DNA of 64,000 nucleotides from assembly GCF_900086705.1 (NCBI RefSeq), contig NZ_LT575483.1:2139894-2203893 (forward strand), read 5' to 3'. Shown piece by piece: positions 17,051 to 25,468 of the stretch. Origin of the DNA: Massilibacillus massiliensis (GTDB taxonomy: Bacteria > Bacillota > Negativicutes > FLKF01). Under the pieces are notes generated by a model. It did no database searches. It saw only the letters and a program-made list of their open reading frames with translations, and was not told the origin of the DNA. Position 1 is the first letter of the stretch, and every line of letters starts with the position of its first letter. A program made the translations under genes and the position numbers.

Positions 17051-17842
17051 ATGTTTTCGAAGATCGTAACTGATCAATATTTATATCATTATACAACTTT
17101 AGAAATTGCAATAGAAAAGATTTTATATTCGGGAAAAATTAGATTCGGGCCGTTTGAAGAAACGAATGATCCTCGTGAGTCACAGGACTGGAGAATCGTT
17201 GATGCGCTTCACTTACGATTGAAAAAATCCGGTGCTGATTTGATTTCCTCTGTAAATGAAGAACGATTAAAACGCTGTAAGGTACTTTGCTTAACACAGG
17301 ATGATCGTTCAAATTGCCAGAGTGGTTTTGGTTGCAGAGGATTTGCCCGTGCCAGAATGTGGGCGCAATATGCGGGAAATCATCGGGGCGTTTGTTTAAT
17401 TTTTGATGCAAAAAAGTTAGATCAAGAAATTGATAGAGCATTATCTGGTAAAGGAAAGGTATATCGAGGTGTTGTCACATATACGAATTCATTTCACGAT
17501 GTGAGAGAAGCAGCTACTTTTAAAGCTGAAGAATTGACGAAAGATAGAATGAAATATATCGTACAAAAGCATATCGATAAGTATGCGAACACGATTTTCT
17601 TTCATAAAAATCGTGATTGGAGAGATGAGACAGAATATCGATATGTTTTTTACTCAGATGACATAGAATATCAATTTATTTCTCTTGATAAGATTTTGAA
17701 AGGGATCGTACTTGGAATTGATTTTCCGAACGTATATGATCCGGTGATTGGGCACTTTAAGGAGAAGTACGATCTGGAAGTCCGGTATATAGGCTGGGAT
17801 AAAGGGATACCGTATATTCAGCCACTGAATAAAGATAAATAA
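17051..17842 (+). CDS. DUF2971 domain protein
   Basis: The 263-residue protein begins LYHYTTLEIAIEKILYSGKIRFGPFEETNDP, the DUF2971 signature, and has the later conserved block WAQYAGNHRGVCLIFD and a C-terminal HKNRDWRDETEYR. The family is widespread and scattered, often in variable regions, and its biochemical role is unknown. ATG 17051 follows GAGGTGGAG; a GTG at 17030 precedes that site and is less likely. A terminator follows. It is a single gene with its own upstream gap of about 275 nt. Confidence 0.8.
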   Translation: MFSKIVTDQYLYHYTTLEIAIEKILYSGKIRFGPFEETNDPRESQDWRIVDALHLRLKKSGADLISSVNEERLKRCKVLCLTQDDRSNCQSGFGCRGFARARMWAQYAGNHRGVCLIFDAKKLDQEIDRALSGKGKVYRGVVTYTNSFHDVREAATFKAEELTKDRMKYIVQKHIDKYANTIFFHKNRDWRDETEYRYVFYSDDIEYQFISLDKILKGIVLGIDFPNVYDPVIGHFKEKYDLEVRYIGWDKGIPYIQPLNKDK

Positions 17843-17888
17843 GGGCATAGTTAACGATGTTGTATCGCTTAATTATGCCGTCTTTGTT
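17843..17888 (+). terminator. Terminator after the DUF2971 gene
   Basis: GGCATA...TAACGAT (17844 on) pairs imperfectly with ATCGCTTAATTATGCC, then GTCTTTGTT. Confidence 0.6.
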
Positions 17889-18015
17889 ATAGTGGTTTAT
17901 TTTACTTGTGAAATAATACACAAAATGGTATTATTTTCATAAAAGGGCAATGTAGAATTTTATGATATAAAGAGAACGTGTTTTATGAAATGACATTGGA
18001 AGGGGGAGACCCTGC

Positions 18016-18921
18016 ATGGCAGTTAAAACCACACGGACACAAGTCAATGCAAAGGTGCACGTCGACAATACACGTTGCACAGCTTGTGGATTATGCAGTA
18101 AAGTATGCAGTTCAGTTTTGTATATGGAAAACGGGTGCGTGAGGATCAAAGCGGATAATCTTTTTGGTTGTATTGGCTGTGCACAGTGTCAGATGGTTTG
18201 TCCTGAAGGCTGTATAACTGTTCACGGACGGACGTTATCGGTTTCCGATGATTTACCGTTGCCAGAACAAACAAAATGTGCAGATTATGAAAATCTTCAT
18301 GCGTTAATGCTGTCTAGACGTAGTGTGAGAAGATTTCAACATAAAGAAGTTGAGAAAACGAAAATTACAAAAATTCTAGATGCGGCTGCAACAGCACCGA
18401 TGGGAATACCTCCGTCGGATGTAAGTGTTTTGGTATTGGAGGGCTTTGATAAAGTACGTGGATTTTCCTTCGATTTTATTGATTTTGTTGCGGCAAAGCG
18501 GTGGTTTCTTTCTAAGCCAATGCGAGTTCTACTTAGACCTTTTATTGGAAAGGCGTATTGCGAAATGTTTGACGATTTTGTAGAACCCTTTCTGGATTTT
18601 GCTATTGAAGGAAAGAAAAATCAAGAAGATTATATTCTTTACGGGGCACCGCTTGCAATGGTTTTTCAAGGGTCACCTTATGCCGATCCGGCTGATGCAC
18701 AGATTGCGGCTACTTATGCGATGCTTGCCGCAGAAGCTTTGGGATTGGGTACTTGTATGATTGGCTCAGTTATACCCTGGCTTGCATATGCAGGTGCGTT
18801 TAGAGTGAAGTATCATTTGCGGCCGGATCTGAAAAATGGTTTAGTCGTTATTTTTGGATACGCAGAAATAGAGTATTTGCGCGGGATACGGCGAACGTTT
18901 GCACAGGTAGATTATATCTGA
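18016..18921 (+). CDS. Nitroreductase with N-terminal 2x[4Fe-4S] ferredoxin domain
   Basis: The 301-residue protein joins a two-cluster ferredoxin (CTACGLCSKVC at about residues 17-27 and CIGCAQCQMVC at about 52-62) to an FMN nitroreductase domain (MLSRRSVRRFQHKEV, and AAEALGLGTCMIGS near the C terminus). Electrons from ferredoxin or an internal donor would reach FMN directly; such anaerobe proteins reduce nitro compounds, quinones or flavins. The site AAGGGGGAGA precedes the ATG. It is monocistronic and upstream of the LevR-type regulator without obvious functional linkage. Confidence 0.87.
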   Translation: MAVKTTRTQVNAKVHVDNTRCTACGLCSKVCSSVLYMENGCVRIKADNLFGCIGCAQCQMVCPEGCITVHGRTLSVSDDLPLPEQTKCADYENLHALMLSRRSVRRFQHKEVEKTKITKILDAAATAPMGIPPSDVSVLVLEGFDKVRGFSFDFIDFVAAKRWFLSKPMRVLLRPFIGKAYCEMFDDFVEPFLDFAIEGKKNQEDYILYGAPLAMVFQGSPYADPADAQIAATYAMLAAEALGLGTCMIGSVIPWLAYAGAFRVKYHLRPDLKNGLVVIFGYAEIEYLRGIRRTFAQVDYI

Positions 18922-19093
18922 ACTTTTAAAGCTTGGTTAAATGTGCAGCGATAAATAGCAATAGGCGTATAAATGAATGAACAAATCATTTATTTTCCAT
19001 ATAAATAATTAAAAGCAGGTTTTTGACGTTTATTGGCAAATGTTATAACTATAAAATATTATTTGCTAAATTATATTTATAGGTGAGGGCGAA

Positions 19094-21796
19094 ATGAAGC
19101 GGATTGAGCATGTTTTTGAAATGGTGAAAAGTTTGTGCAGTGAACGACGTTCGTGTACTGGTGTAAGTACAGATGACATTGCAAATGAACTTGGGATTCA
19201 ACGATCAAATGCCTCCGGAGATTTAAATGCACTTGTAAAAGCGGGCAGATTAGAAAAAATTGAAGGAAAGCCGGTCTTATATAAACTGACACAGAAAAAT
19301 GTAAAGGATGACTATACACCGCTGGAATCTTCTATCATGGATCAAATTATTGGGGCAAATAAAAGCTTGAAAACTGCTGTACAGAAAGCAAAGGCAGCCG
19401 TTATGTATCCACCGTTGGGACTACATACCTTGTTGTTTGGGGAGACAGGCGTTGGAAAGTCTATGTTTGCAGAGTGTATTTTTCGGTATGCCAAAGCAAT
19501 TGGTCGATTAAAAGCCGATGCACCATTTGTCGCGTTTAACTGTGCGGACTATGCACATAATCCGCAGCTTTTACTTACGCAGTTATTTGGCGCGAAGAAA
19601 GGAAGTTATACAGGTGCCGAGCGAGATCGAAGCGGATTAGTAGAAAAGGCCGATCATGGAATCTTATTTTTAGATGAAGTACATCGACTCCCGCCGGAAG
19701 GGCAGGAGATGCTATTTTATTTGATTGATAAAGGTGCTTTTCGCAGTATGGGGGATGTAGAAGCCTATCAAAAAGTAGAAGTTTTGATTATTTGTGCTAC
19801 GACGGAACAGAATGATTCTGCATTGCTGCGGACTTTTACACGACGCATTCCGATGATGATTCATTTACCTCCGATCAGAGAACGGACAATGAATGAACGA
19901 TGGGAGCTGATTAAATGCTTTTTTCAAAGAGAGGCGCAATGCTTAAAGGTACCAATTGGCATTTCACCAAATTCATTGAAAGCGTTTTTGCTCTATGATT
20001 GTGTCAACAATATCGGTCAGCTAAAAAATGATATCAAACTCAGCTGTGCCAAAGCATTTTTGGATTATGTGGGCAGTAACGATAAAGTGCTGCGTGTCCA
20101 TAGTGAAGATTTACCGGAATATATTAGACGTGGTTTCGTCAAATATAAAGAACATCGCGGTGAGTTGGATAAAATCGGCGTGATGGAAGAAATCATTTTT
20201 CATCCATCACAAGATGCCTGTGTTGAGGCTCAACAGGCAGGTGCGTTTAACATTTACGAATCGTTAGAAGAGAAAATGATGGATTTAAAAGCAAAAGGGT
20301 TGAGCGAAAGTGATGTTCAGCTGATTTTGGCAATGGACATCGAAACTTACATAAAAAAATATATGATGAAATTCAGGCAGGGGAATCTGGAAGAATTATA
20401 TAAAATTGTTGACAGAAAAGTAGTTGACGTTGCACAGGAATTTTTGCGATATGTTAGTGAACGGCTAGAACGACAATATGATGATAAAATCTTATTTGGT
20501 ATGAGTATTCATATTTCGAGTACGTTGGAGCGCATCCGGGAAGGACGGGAAATTTCAAATCCTTATCTGGATGAAATACAAAAGCTATATGCAAAAGAAT
20601 TTGTAATTGCCCAATATTTTGCGGTGCTTATACAAAAAAATTTCGCGATACAGGTTCCTATGGCAGAAGTCGGATTTATTACAATGTTTTTGGTCGCGGA
20701 TGATTATATTGAAAAGACCAATACGGGGCGGGTCGGCGTAATTGTGGCAATGCATGGTGTCAGTACCGCGAGCTCAATGGCAGAGGTCGCCAATCGACTG
20801 CTAGGGGAGAAACATGTAGTGGGCTATGATATGCCTTTAGATCAAAAAACTGAAACAGCCTTGGAGAATATTACAAAACTGATTGAAGTGCATAATGAGG
20901 GACAAGGTGTTATTCTTCTTGTTGATATGGGATCATTGGTGATGTTTGGTGACATGATTTATGAACGTACTTTAGTGCCGATTAAGACAGTTGAGATGGT
21001 GAGTACACCAATGGTTTTAGAAGCGGCACGTAAATCTTTGATGCGTGTTTCTTTAAATGATATTTATTATGCAGTGACCAATTTAAGCCCGTATATCGGG
21101 CGTATGCATGGGAATGTATTTCGTGAGCAGTTGAAAGATAATGTGATTGTAACGGCATGTATTACTGGTCAGGGGACGGCGATCAAATTAAAAAATATGA
21201 TCGAAAAATCTTTGCAGGAAAATGGCCGAAAGATTGATGTTATACCCATTGAAATCGGCAGCATAAAAAATTTTGAGCGGCAGTTGGATAAGGTCAAACA
21301 GGAAAAAAATCTGGTTGCAGTTGTAAGCAGTATCAGACCACAGGATCGAAGCATTAAACATATTTCTACGAAGCAACTGATCGAGGGAGATTTGGAGCCT
21401 TTACTTATGGAAAGCATGGGCGAAGTAAGACAGACGGAGCTGGTACTGGAAAAAGTTCAGTTTATGCAAGAAGTCATTCAAGAGAATCTTAAAATTGATG
21501 GCGAAAAATTTATGCAAGCATGGAATGCATTTTATAAAAAGTTAAAAAATTATAATCTTGTATTGAGTGAAGAAGTCGGAATTGGATTGATTATGCATTT
21601 GGCTTGTGTTGTTGAAAAATTAGTAAGGGGTGAAAGCCTTGACTATACAAAACAAAGGCATATTGATGAGCGTGATAAATATGAAGCAAGTTATAAAGCT
21701 ATAGCAGATTGTCTACGCGCATTAGAGGAAAGCTTTCAAATTACATTGGATGAATATGAATATGAGAATATAGTAAAACTCATGTATTATCTGTGA
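19094..21796 (+). CDS. LevR-type sigma54 activator for the cellobiose-class PTS operon
   Basis: This 900-residue sigma54 enhancer-binding protein is controlled by PTS phosphorylation. In order: winged-helix HTH (1-70), AAA+ domain with Walker A GETGVGKS (116-123), sigma54-contacting loop GSYTGA (170-175) and Walker B ILFLDE (190-195), a PRD (about 440-540), a mannose-class IIA domain with His in AMHGVSTASS (about 555), a IIB-like domain (ACITGQGTA, about 695) and a C-terminal PRD. The loop is normally GAFTGA, so the A-to-S and F-to-Y changes are unusual. It precedes a sigma54 promoter at 21997, its likely target. Confidence 0.9.
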   Translation: MKRIEHVFEMVKSLCSERRSCTGVSTDDIANELGIQRSNASGDLNALVKAGRLEKIEGKPVLYKLTQKNVKDDYTPLESSIMDQIIGANKSLKTAVQKAKAAVMYPPLGLHTLLFGETGVGKSMFAECIFRYAKAIGRLKADAPFVAFNCADYAHNPQLLLTQLFGAKKGSYTGAERDRSGLVEKADHGILFLDEVHRLPPEGQEMLFYLIDKGAFRSMGDVEAYQKVEVLIICATTEQNDSALLRTFTRRIPMMIHLPPIRERTMNERWELIKCFFQREAQCLKVPIGISPNSLKAFLLYDCVNNIGQLKNDIKLSCAKAFLDYVGSNDKVLRVHSEDLPEYIRRGFVKYKEHRGELDKIGVMEEIIFHPSQDACVEAQQAGAFNIYESLEEKMMDLKAKGLSESDVQLILAMDIETYIKKYMMKFRQGNLEELYKIVDRKVVDVAQEFLRYVSERLERQYDDKILFGMSIHISSTLERIREGREISNPYLDEIQKLYAKEFVIAQYFAVLIQKNFAIQVPMAEVGFITMFLVADDYIEKTNTGRVGVIVAMHGVSTASSMAEVANRLLGEKHVVGYDMPLDQKTETALENITKLIEVHNEGQGVILLVDMGSLVMFGDMIYERTLVPIKTVEMVSTPMVLEAARKSLMRVSLNDIYYAVTNLSPYIGRMHGNVFREQLKDNVIVTACITGQGTAIKLKNMIEKSLQENGRKIDVIPIEIGSIKNFERQLDKVKQEKNLVAVVSSIRPQDRSIKHISTKQLIEGDLEPLLMESMGEVRQTELVLEKVQFMQEVIQENLKIDGEKFMQAWNAFYKKLKNYNLVLSEEVGIGLIMHLACVVEKLVRGESLDYTKQRHIDERDKYEASYKAIADCLRALEESFQITLDEYEYENIVKLMYYL

Positions 21797-21856
21797 TGTT
21801 TATATGCGAGAAGCAATAGCAGCAGATTGCTGAAGTTTATTGTGTAGACAGTCTGA

Positions 21857-21894
21857 ACAGATGTTTAGGTTTGAGCCTAAACATCTGTTTTTTC
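21857..21894 (+). terminator. Terminator after the LevR-type gene
   Basis: ACAGATGTTTAGG and its exact complement form a 13-bp stem with a 6-nt loop and a T-run. Confidence 0.9.
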
Positions 21895-21996
21895 ATTCTA
21901 AGATACGATACAAAAAAGAATACACAAAAATACACATGACGATCAGAATTGAAAATTATCAGGCTTTTCAAATAATTAGGACAAATTTATGTGTAT

Positions 21997-22011
21997 TGGC
22001 ATAGTTCTTGC
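21997..22011 (+). promoter_or_regulatory. Sigma54 (-24/-12) promoter of the cellobiose-class PTS operon
   Basis: TGGCATAGTTCTTGC matches the consensus TGGCAC-N5-TTGC with one change. It lies about 100 nt before the IIC gene and just after a sigma54 activator gene. Confidence 0.85.
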
Positions 22012-22041
22012 GTTTAAGAAAAGTAAAAGGAAAGGAGGAAA

Positions 22042-22059
22042 ATGAGAACGCGGGTGTGA
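22042..22059 (+). other. Possible five-codon leader ORF
   Basis: ATG AGA ACG CGG GTG TGA encodes MRTRV and is preceded by the strongest ribosome site in the area (AAAGGAGGAAA). It lies in the leader of the PTS operon, before the IIC start. It could be a regulatory mini-ORF or a chance ribosome site. Confidence 0.35.
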
Positions 22060-22107
22060 GATTGCGTGATGAGTCTGAATACCAAAGTAGAAAAGGAGTG
22101 TATATGT

Positions 22108-23403
22108 ATGGACGGAATTATTAAATGGCTTGAAGAAACTTATACGCCGATCGCCTCACGAATTGGAGAACAACGGCATTTGAAAGCAATTAGAGATGGT
22201 ATCGTAGCCCTCATACCTTTATTATTGATAGGATCGTTATTTCTTATTTTGGCTTTTCCGCCAATCCCAGTGTTAGCGGATATGGTAAAACCTTATGTGG
22301 GCAGTTTATGTTCGGTCAACAATGCTACCATGGGGCTTATGGGACTTATGGCAGCTTTTTCGGTAGCATACTCATTAGCGAATTCTTACAAAATGGATCC
22401 GTTAGCGAATTCTTTATTCAGTGTAGCAGCTTTTATGCTGGCAACGCCATTTACGAAGGATGGTAATATTACCTCTGCATGGATGGGGAGTAAAGGATTG
22501 TTTGTTGCGATGCTGTCCGCCGTTTTTGTAGTAGAAATTCAGCGGTATATGATTCGCAAGAATTTTGTATTTAAATTGCCAGAAGGGGTACCGCCGGCAG
22601 TCATGCGTTCTTTTACTGCGTTGCTCCCTGGTTTTACAGCACTTGCTATTGTTTGGGTGATTAATAGCGTATTATTAACTGGTCAAACCAATGTTCAAGA
22701 TTTTATTTATAAGATTCTTGCGGCACCAATTCTTAGTATGGGCGCTACATTACCGGCATTTTTGCTCTGCATATTGTTTGCACAGTTATTATGGTGTGTA
22801 GGACTGCATGGTGCTGCCTTGGTACAGGGAACGATGAGCCCAGTATGGTTTGCATTAGCTGAACAGAATGCTGCTGCAAAGGCTGCTGGTGAAGCCCTTC
22901 CGAATATCGTCTGTAATCAGTTGTGGGATGTGTATGCATTGATCGGTGGATCGGGTGCTACTTTGGCACTGGCTTTTATGCTGCTCTTATTTAGCAGATC
23001 CAGACAGTTAAAAGTTCTTGGAAAGTCGGCGATTGGACCTTCGCTTTTCAACATCAATGAGCCAATTTTATTTGGAATGCCAATTGTCATGAATCCGGTG
23101 ATCATGATTCCATTTATCTTTGCGCCATTGATTACTGCAACGATTGCGTATTTTGCGATTGATGCAGGTTTAGTGGATAAAATGTTTGCAATTGCGCCGT
23201 GGACTACGCCGCCAATTATCAATGCTTTCTTAGATACCGGAGATATCAGAGCCTCCGTATTACAATTAATTTGCTTCTTAGTTTCCGGTGCGATTTACTA
23301 TCCATTCTTTAAGATGTGGGATAAAGCGAAATTAAAAGAGGAAAAAGGTGCAATCGCGGAGACAAAACCATCTGTAACATCAAACCAAAGTTTTCATGTT
23401 TAA
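22108..23403 (+). CDS. PTS lactose/cellobiose-class IIC permease
   Basis: This polytopic permease subunit moves a beta-glucoside-type sugar across the inner membrane with phosphorylation. The family patterns include WLEETYTPIASRIGEQRHLKAIRDG, GLHGAALVQGTMSPVW and FNINEPILFGMPIVMNP. I begin at ATG 22108 (MDGIIKW, 432 residues), preceded by AAGGAG; the frame opens at 22066 but that start has no ribosome site. It is first in the operon IIC, porin, IIB, IIA, phospho-glucosidase. Cellobiose, chitobiose and other beta-glucosides are all possible substrates. Confidence 0.9.
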   Translation: MDGIIKWLEETYTPIASRIGEQRHLKAIRDGIVALIPLLLIGSLFLILAFPPIPVLADMVKPYVGSLCSVNNATMGLMGLMAAFSVAYSLANSYKMDPLANSLFSVAAFMLATPFTKDGNITSAWMGSKGLFVAMLSAVFVVEIQRYMIRKNFVFKLPEGVPPAVMRSFTALLPGFTALAIVWVINSVLLTGQTNVQDFIYKILAAPILSMGATLPAFLLCILFAQLLWCVGLHGAALVQGTMSPVWFALAEQNAAAKAAGEALPNIVCNQLWDVYALIGGSGATLALAFMLLLFSRSRQLKVLGKSAIGPSLFNINEPILFGMPIVMNPVIMIPFIFAPLITATIAYFAIDAGLVDKMFAIAPWTTPPIINAFLDTGDIRASVLQLICFLVSGAIYYPFFKMWDKAKLKEEKGAIAETKPSVTSNQSFHV

Positions 23404-23460
23404 AATCAGTAATTTGGGATGGCATTTAAAAAAATCATTGCATATTGAGGAGAGAAAAAA

Positions 23461-24768
23461 ATGAAAAAAAGTTTAAGTACAATTTTGGCTTTGACACTTT
23501 CGGCTGGGATTACGGGAACAGCACTTGCATCCAGTATTTTTTCTGATGTACCTGAGAAACATTGGAGTTATGATGCTGTCAATCAATTAGCAAAAGATGG
23601 TATAATAGAGGGGTATCAAGACGGAACTTATAGAGGAGATCACGTTTTAAGCCGTTATGAAATGGCGATTATTGTCGCTAGGGCAATGACGAAAGTAGAT
23701 CAGGCAAGTGCACAAGATCAAGCTTTAATTAGAAAGCTTGAAGCGGAATATGCTACAGAAATAGATAAACTAAATGATAAGTACGATAAATTAGATAAAC
23801 GAGTCGATAAGGTAATGCTCAGTGGTTTTGTAAGAGCGAAATATGACAGTGATACGAGCAATGGGCTCAGTACCAATGTCAATAAACATTTCTACATGAA
23901 TTTAGAAGGAAAAATGAAAGTTGACGATCAATGGGATGCACATTTTCAAAGTGAAACGCGCAAAGGGTATACTGCCAATGGACAGTATTGGAGAACCAAA
24001 GGTGATGATGATCAGGACGGTACTTTCCAAAGGATTTGGGTTGAGGGAAGAAACGGACAAGTTGGCGTAACCATGGGGAAAAAATGGTGGGGGTATGGTT
24101 TCCAAAATGTTGCATTCGGTCATGCGGCGAACGGTATTCAACTGGATTATAATTTTTCACCGAGTTGGAAGGGCAGTGTATTCAGTCTAAGACCAACGCA
24201 GGGAAATTTAATGAGCATGGCAGATGGCTCGGTAGATTCGCAATCGGCCAATATTAAAGGGGTAAATTTTGTTGGTAAGTTGGGCAAGAATCTAGAAGCG
24301 AATTTGGTGCTTGCCGGAAATGATGATAAGGATGTACAAAAGATGGATCGATGGGGTTCCTTAGATCTAAGAACGAAGTTAAATCAGAATTTGGTACTTA
24401 CTACAACGTATGCTAAAACAAATGCGGATCTTGAAGATAGTAGTCAGGAATACAGATTGGATTATAAGGGTGTAGATCTGAATAAAGTGGGGTCTTTTGG
24501 TGCGTATGTTCGTTATGTGAACTTTGGCAAATACGGAGATGCTTCACATGATGATGAATGGTGTTCCTTACCAACGGATATGAAAGGCTGGATTTTTGGA
24601 GTCACCTATGTACCATATAAAAATGTACAATGGGAAACATTCTATTCTGAACAGAAATTAAATATTTCAGGTCTTAGTACCGGAGATTATAATTACGGCA
24701 CAGGAACCGCTGTGGAGCAGAATGCAAAACGAAAACTAATTCGTACGCAATTAGATTTCCATTTCTAA
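23461..24768 (+). CDS. SLH-domain outer-membrane porin (OmpM-like)
   Basis: The 435 residues begin with a signal peptide (to about residue 24, ending TALA), then one SLH domain (about 25-80, FSDVPEKHWSYDAVNQLAKD), a coiled coil (about 85-118) and a beta-barrel rich in alternating hydrophobic and aromatic residues, ending LDFHF with C-terminal Phe. In Negativicutes such proteins tether the outer membrane to peptidoglycan polyamines through SLH and form a channel. Its place between PTS IIC and IIB genes suggests a channel for the same sugar. AGGAGAG precedes the ATG. Confidence 0.88.
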   Translation: MKKSLSTILALTLSAGITGTALASSIFSDVPEKHWSYDAVNQLAKDGIIEGYQDGTYRGDHVLSRYEMAIIVARAMTKVDQASAQDQALIRKLEAEYATEIDKLNDKYDKLDKRVDKVMLSGFVRAKYDSDTSNGLSTNVNKHFYMNLEGKMKVDDQWDAHFQSETRKGYTANGQYWRTKGDDDQDGTFQRIWVEGRNGQVGVTMGKKWWGYGFQNVAFGHAANGIQLDYNFSPSWKGSVFSLRPTQGNLMSMADGSVDSQSANIKGVNFVGKLGKNLEANLVLAGNDDKDVQKMDRWGSLDLRTKLNQNLVLTTTYAKTNADLEDSSQEYRLDYKGVDLNKVGSFGAYVRYVNFGKYGDASHDDEWCSLPTDMKGWIFGVTYVPYKNVQWETFYSEQKLNISGLSTGDYNYGTGTAVEQNAKRKLIRTQLDFHF

Positions 24769-24832
24769 AAAAGAAATTTTTTGTAATAAAGGGTTTGGGA
24801 AAGGGATTTTACATAAAAGAGGGGAACACGTG

Positions 24833-25135
24833 ATGAATATTTTATTGGTCTGTTCAGCGGGAATGTCAACAAGTTTATTGGTGACAAAGATGCAAAAAGA
24901 AAGTGAAGCCAGCGGTGGAGATGATAACATCTTTGCTTGTTCGGTAGATCAGCTGGATGAGTATATCGATACATATGATGTCGTATTGATCGGTCCGCAG
25001 ATTCGATATAAAGCGAAGAGTATCGGCGAAATTGCTGCTGCTAAAGGAAAAGTTTCGGCGGTGATTGATTCGGTAAGCTATGGCATGGTAGACGGAAAGA
25101 AAGTTCTCGCGCAAGCATATGCCATGAAAGGATAG
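24833..25135 (+). CDS. PTS lactose/cellobiose-class IIB subunit
   Basis: About 100 residues; the phosphorylated Cys lies in LLVCSAGMSTSLLV at the N terminus (CSAGMSTS is the family loop). It passes phosphate from IIA to the sugar at the IIC permease. GAGGGG lies upstream; GTG 24830 or ATG 24833 may start it. It lies between the porin and IIA genes. Confidence 0.9.
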   Translation: MNILLVCSAGMSTSLLVTKMQKESEASGGDDNIFACSVDQLDEYIDTYDVVLIGPQIRYKAKSIGEIAAAKGKVSAVIDSVSYGMVDGKKVLAQAYAMKG

Positions 25136-25158
25136 TTGATTTTTAGGAGGCAGTATTT

Positions 25159-25458
25159 ATGAATAGCGAGCAAATTGTTTTTACGATGATCTTGCATGCA
25201 GGTGATGCCCGCAGCCACGCGCTTGAAGCCTTACGTTGTGCTCGTAAAGGAGAATTCAGCAAAGCCGAAGACCTTATGGGCAAGGCAAAAGCCGAACTTA
25301 TTGAGGCGCATCATATTCAGACGGAGCTTTTACAAGCAGAGTCACGGGGCGAAAAGCAAGAGGTAAATTTATTATTAATCCATGCACAAGATCATTTGAT
25401 GACGGCTATTTTAGCAAAAGACTTAATTGAAGAGATGATTTTATTATATAAGAAATGA
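25159..25458 (+). CDS. PTS lactose/cellobiose-class IIA subunit
   Basis: This 99-residue helical-bundle protein forms the trimeric IIA of the Lac class. The phospho-accepting His is in the motif HAQDHLM (about residue 76), and the conserved ILHAGDARSHALEAL helix is present. AGGAGG at 25145 fixes the start. It receives phosphate from HPr and hands it to the IIB encoded just upstream. Confidence 0.9.
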   Translation: MNSEQIVFTMILHAGDARSHALEALRCARKGEFSKAEDLMGKAKAELIEAHHIQTELLQAESRGEKQEVNLLLIHAQDHLMTAILAKDLIEEMILLYKK

Positions 25459-25468
25459 AAAGGGGATA

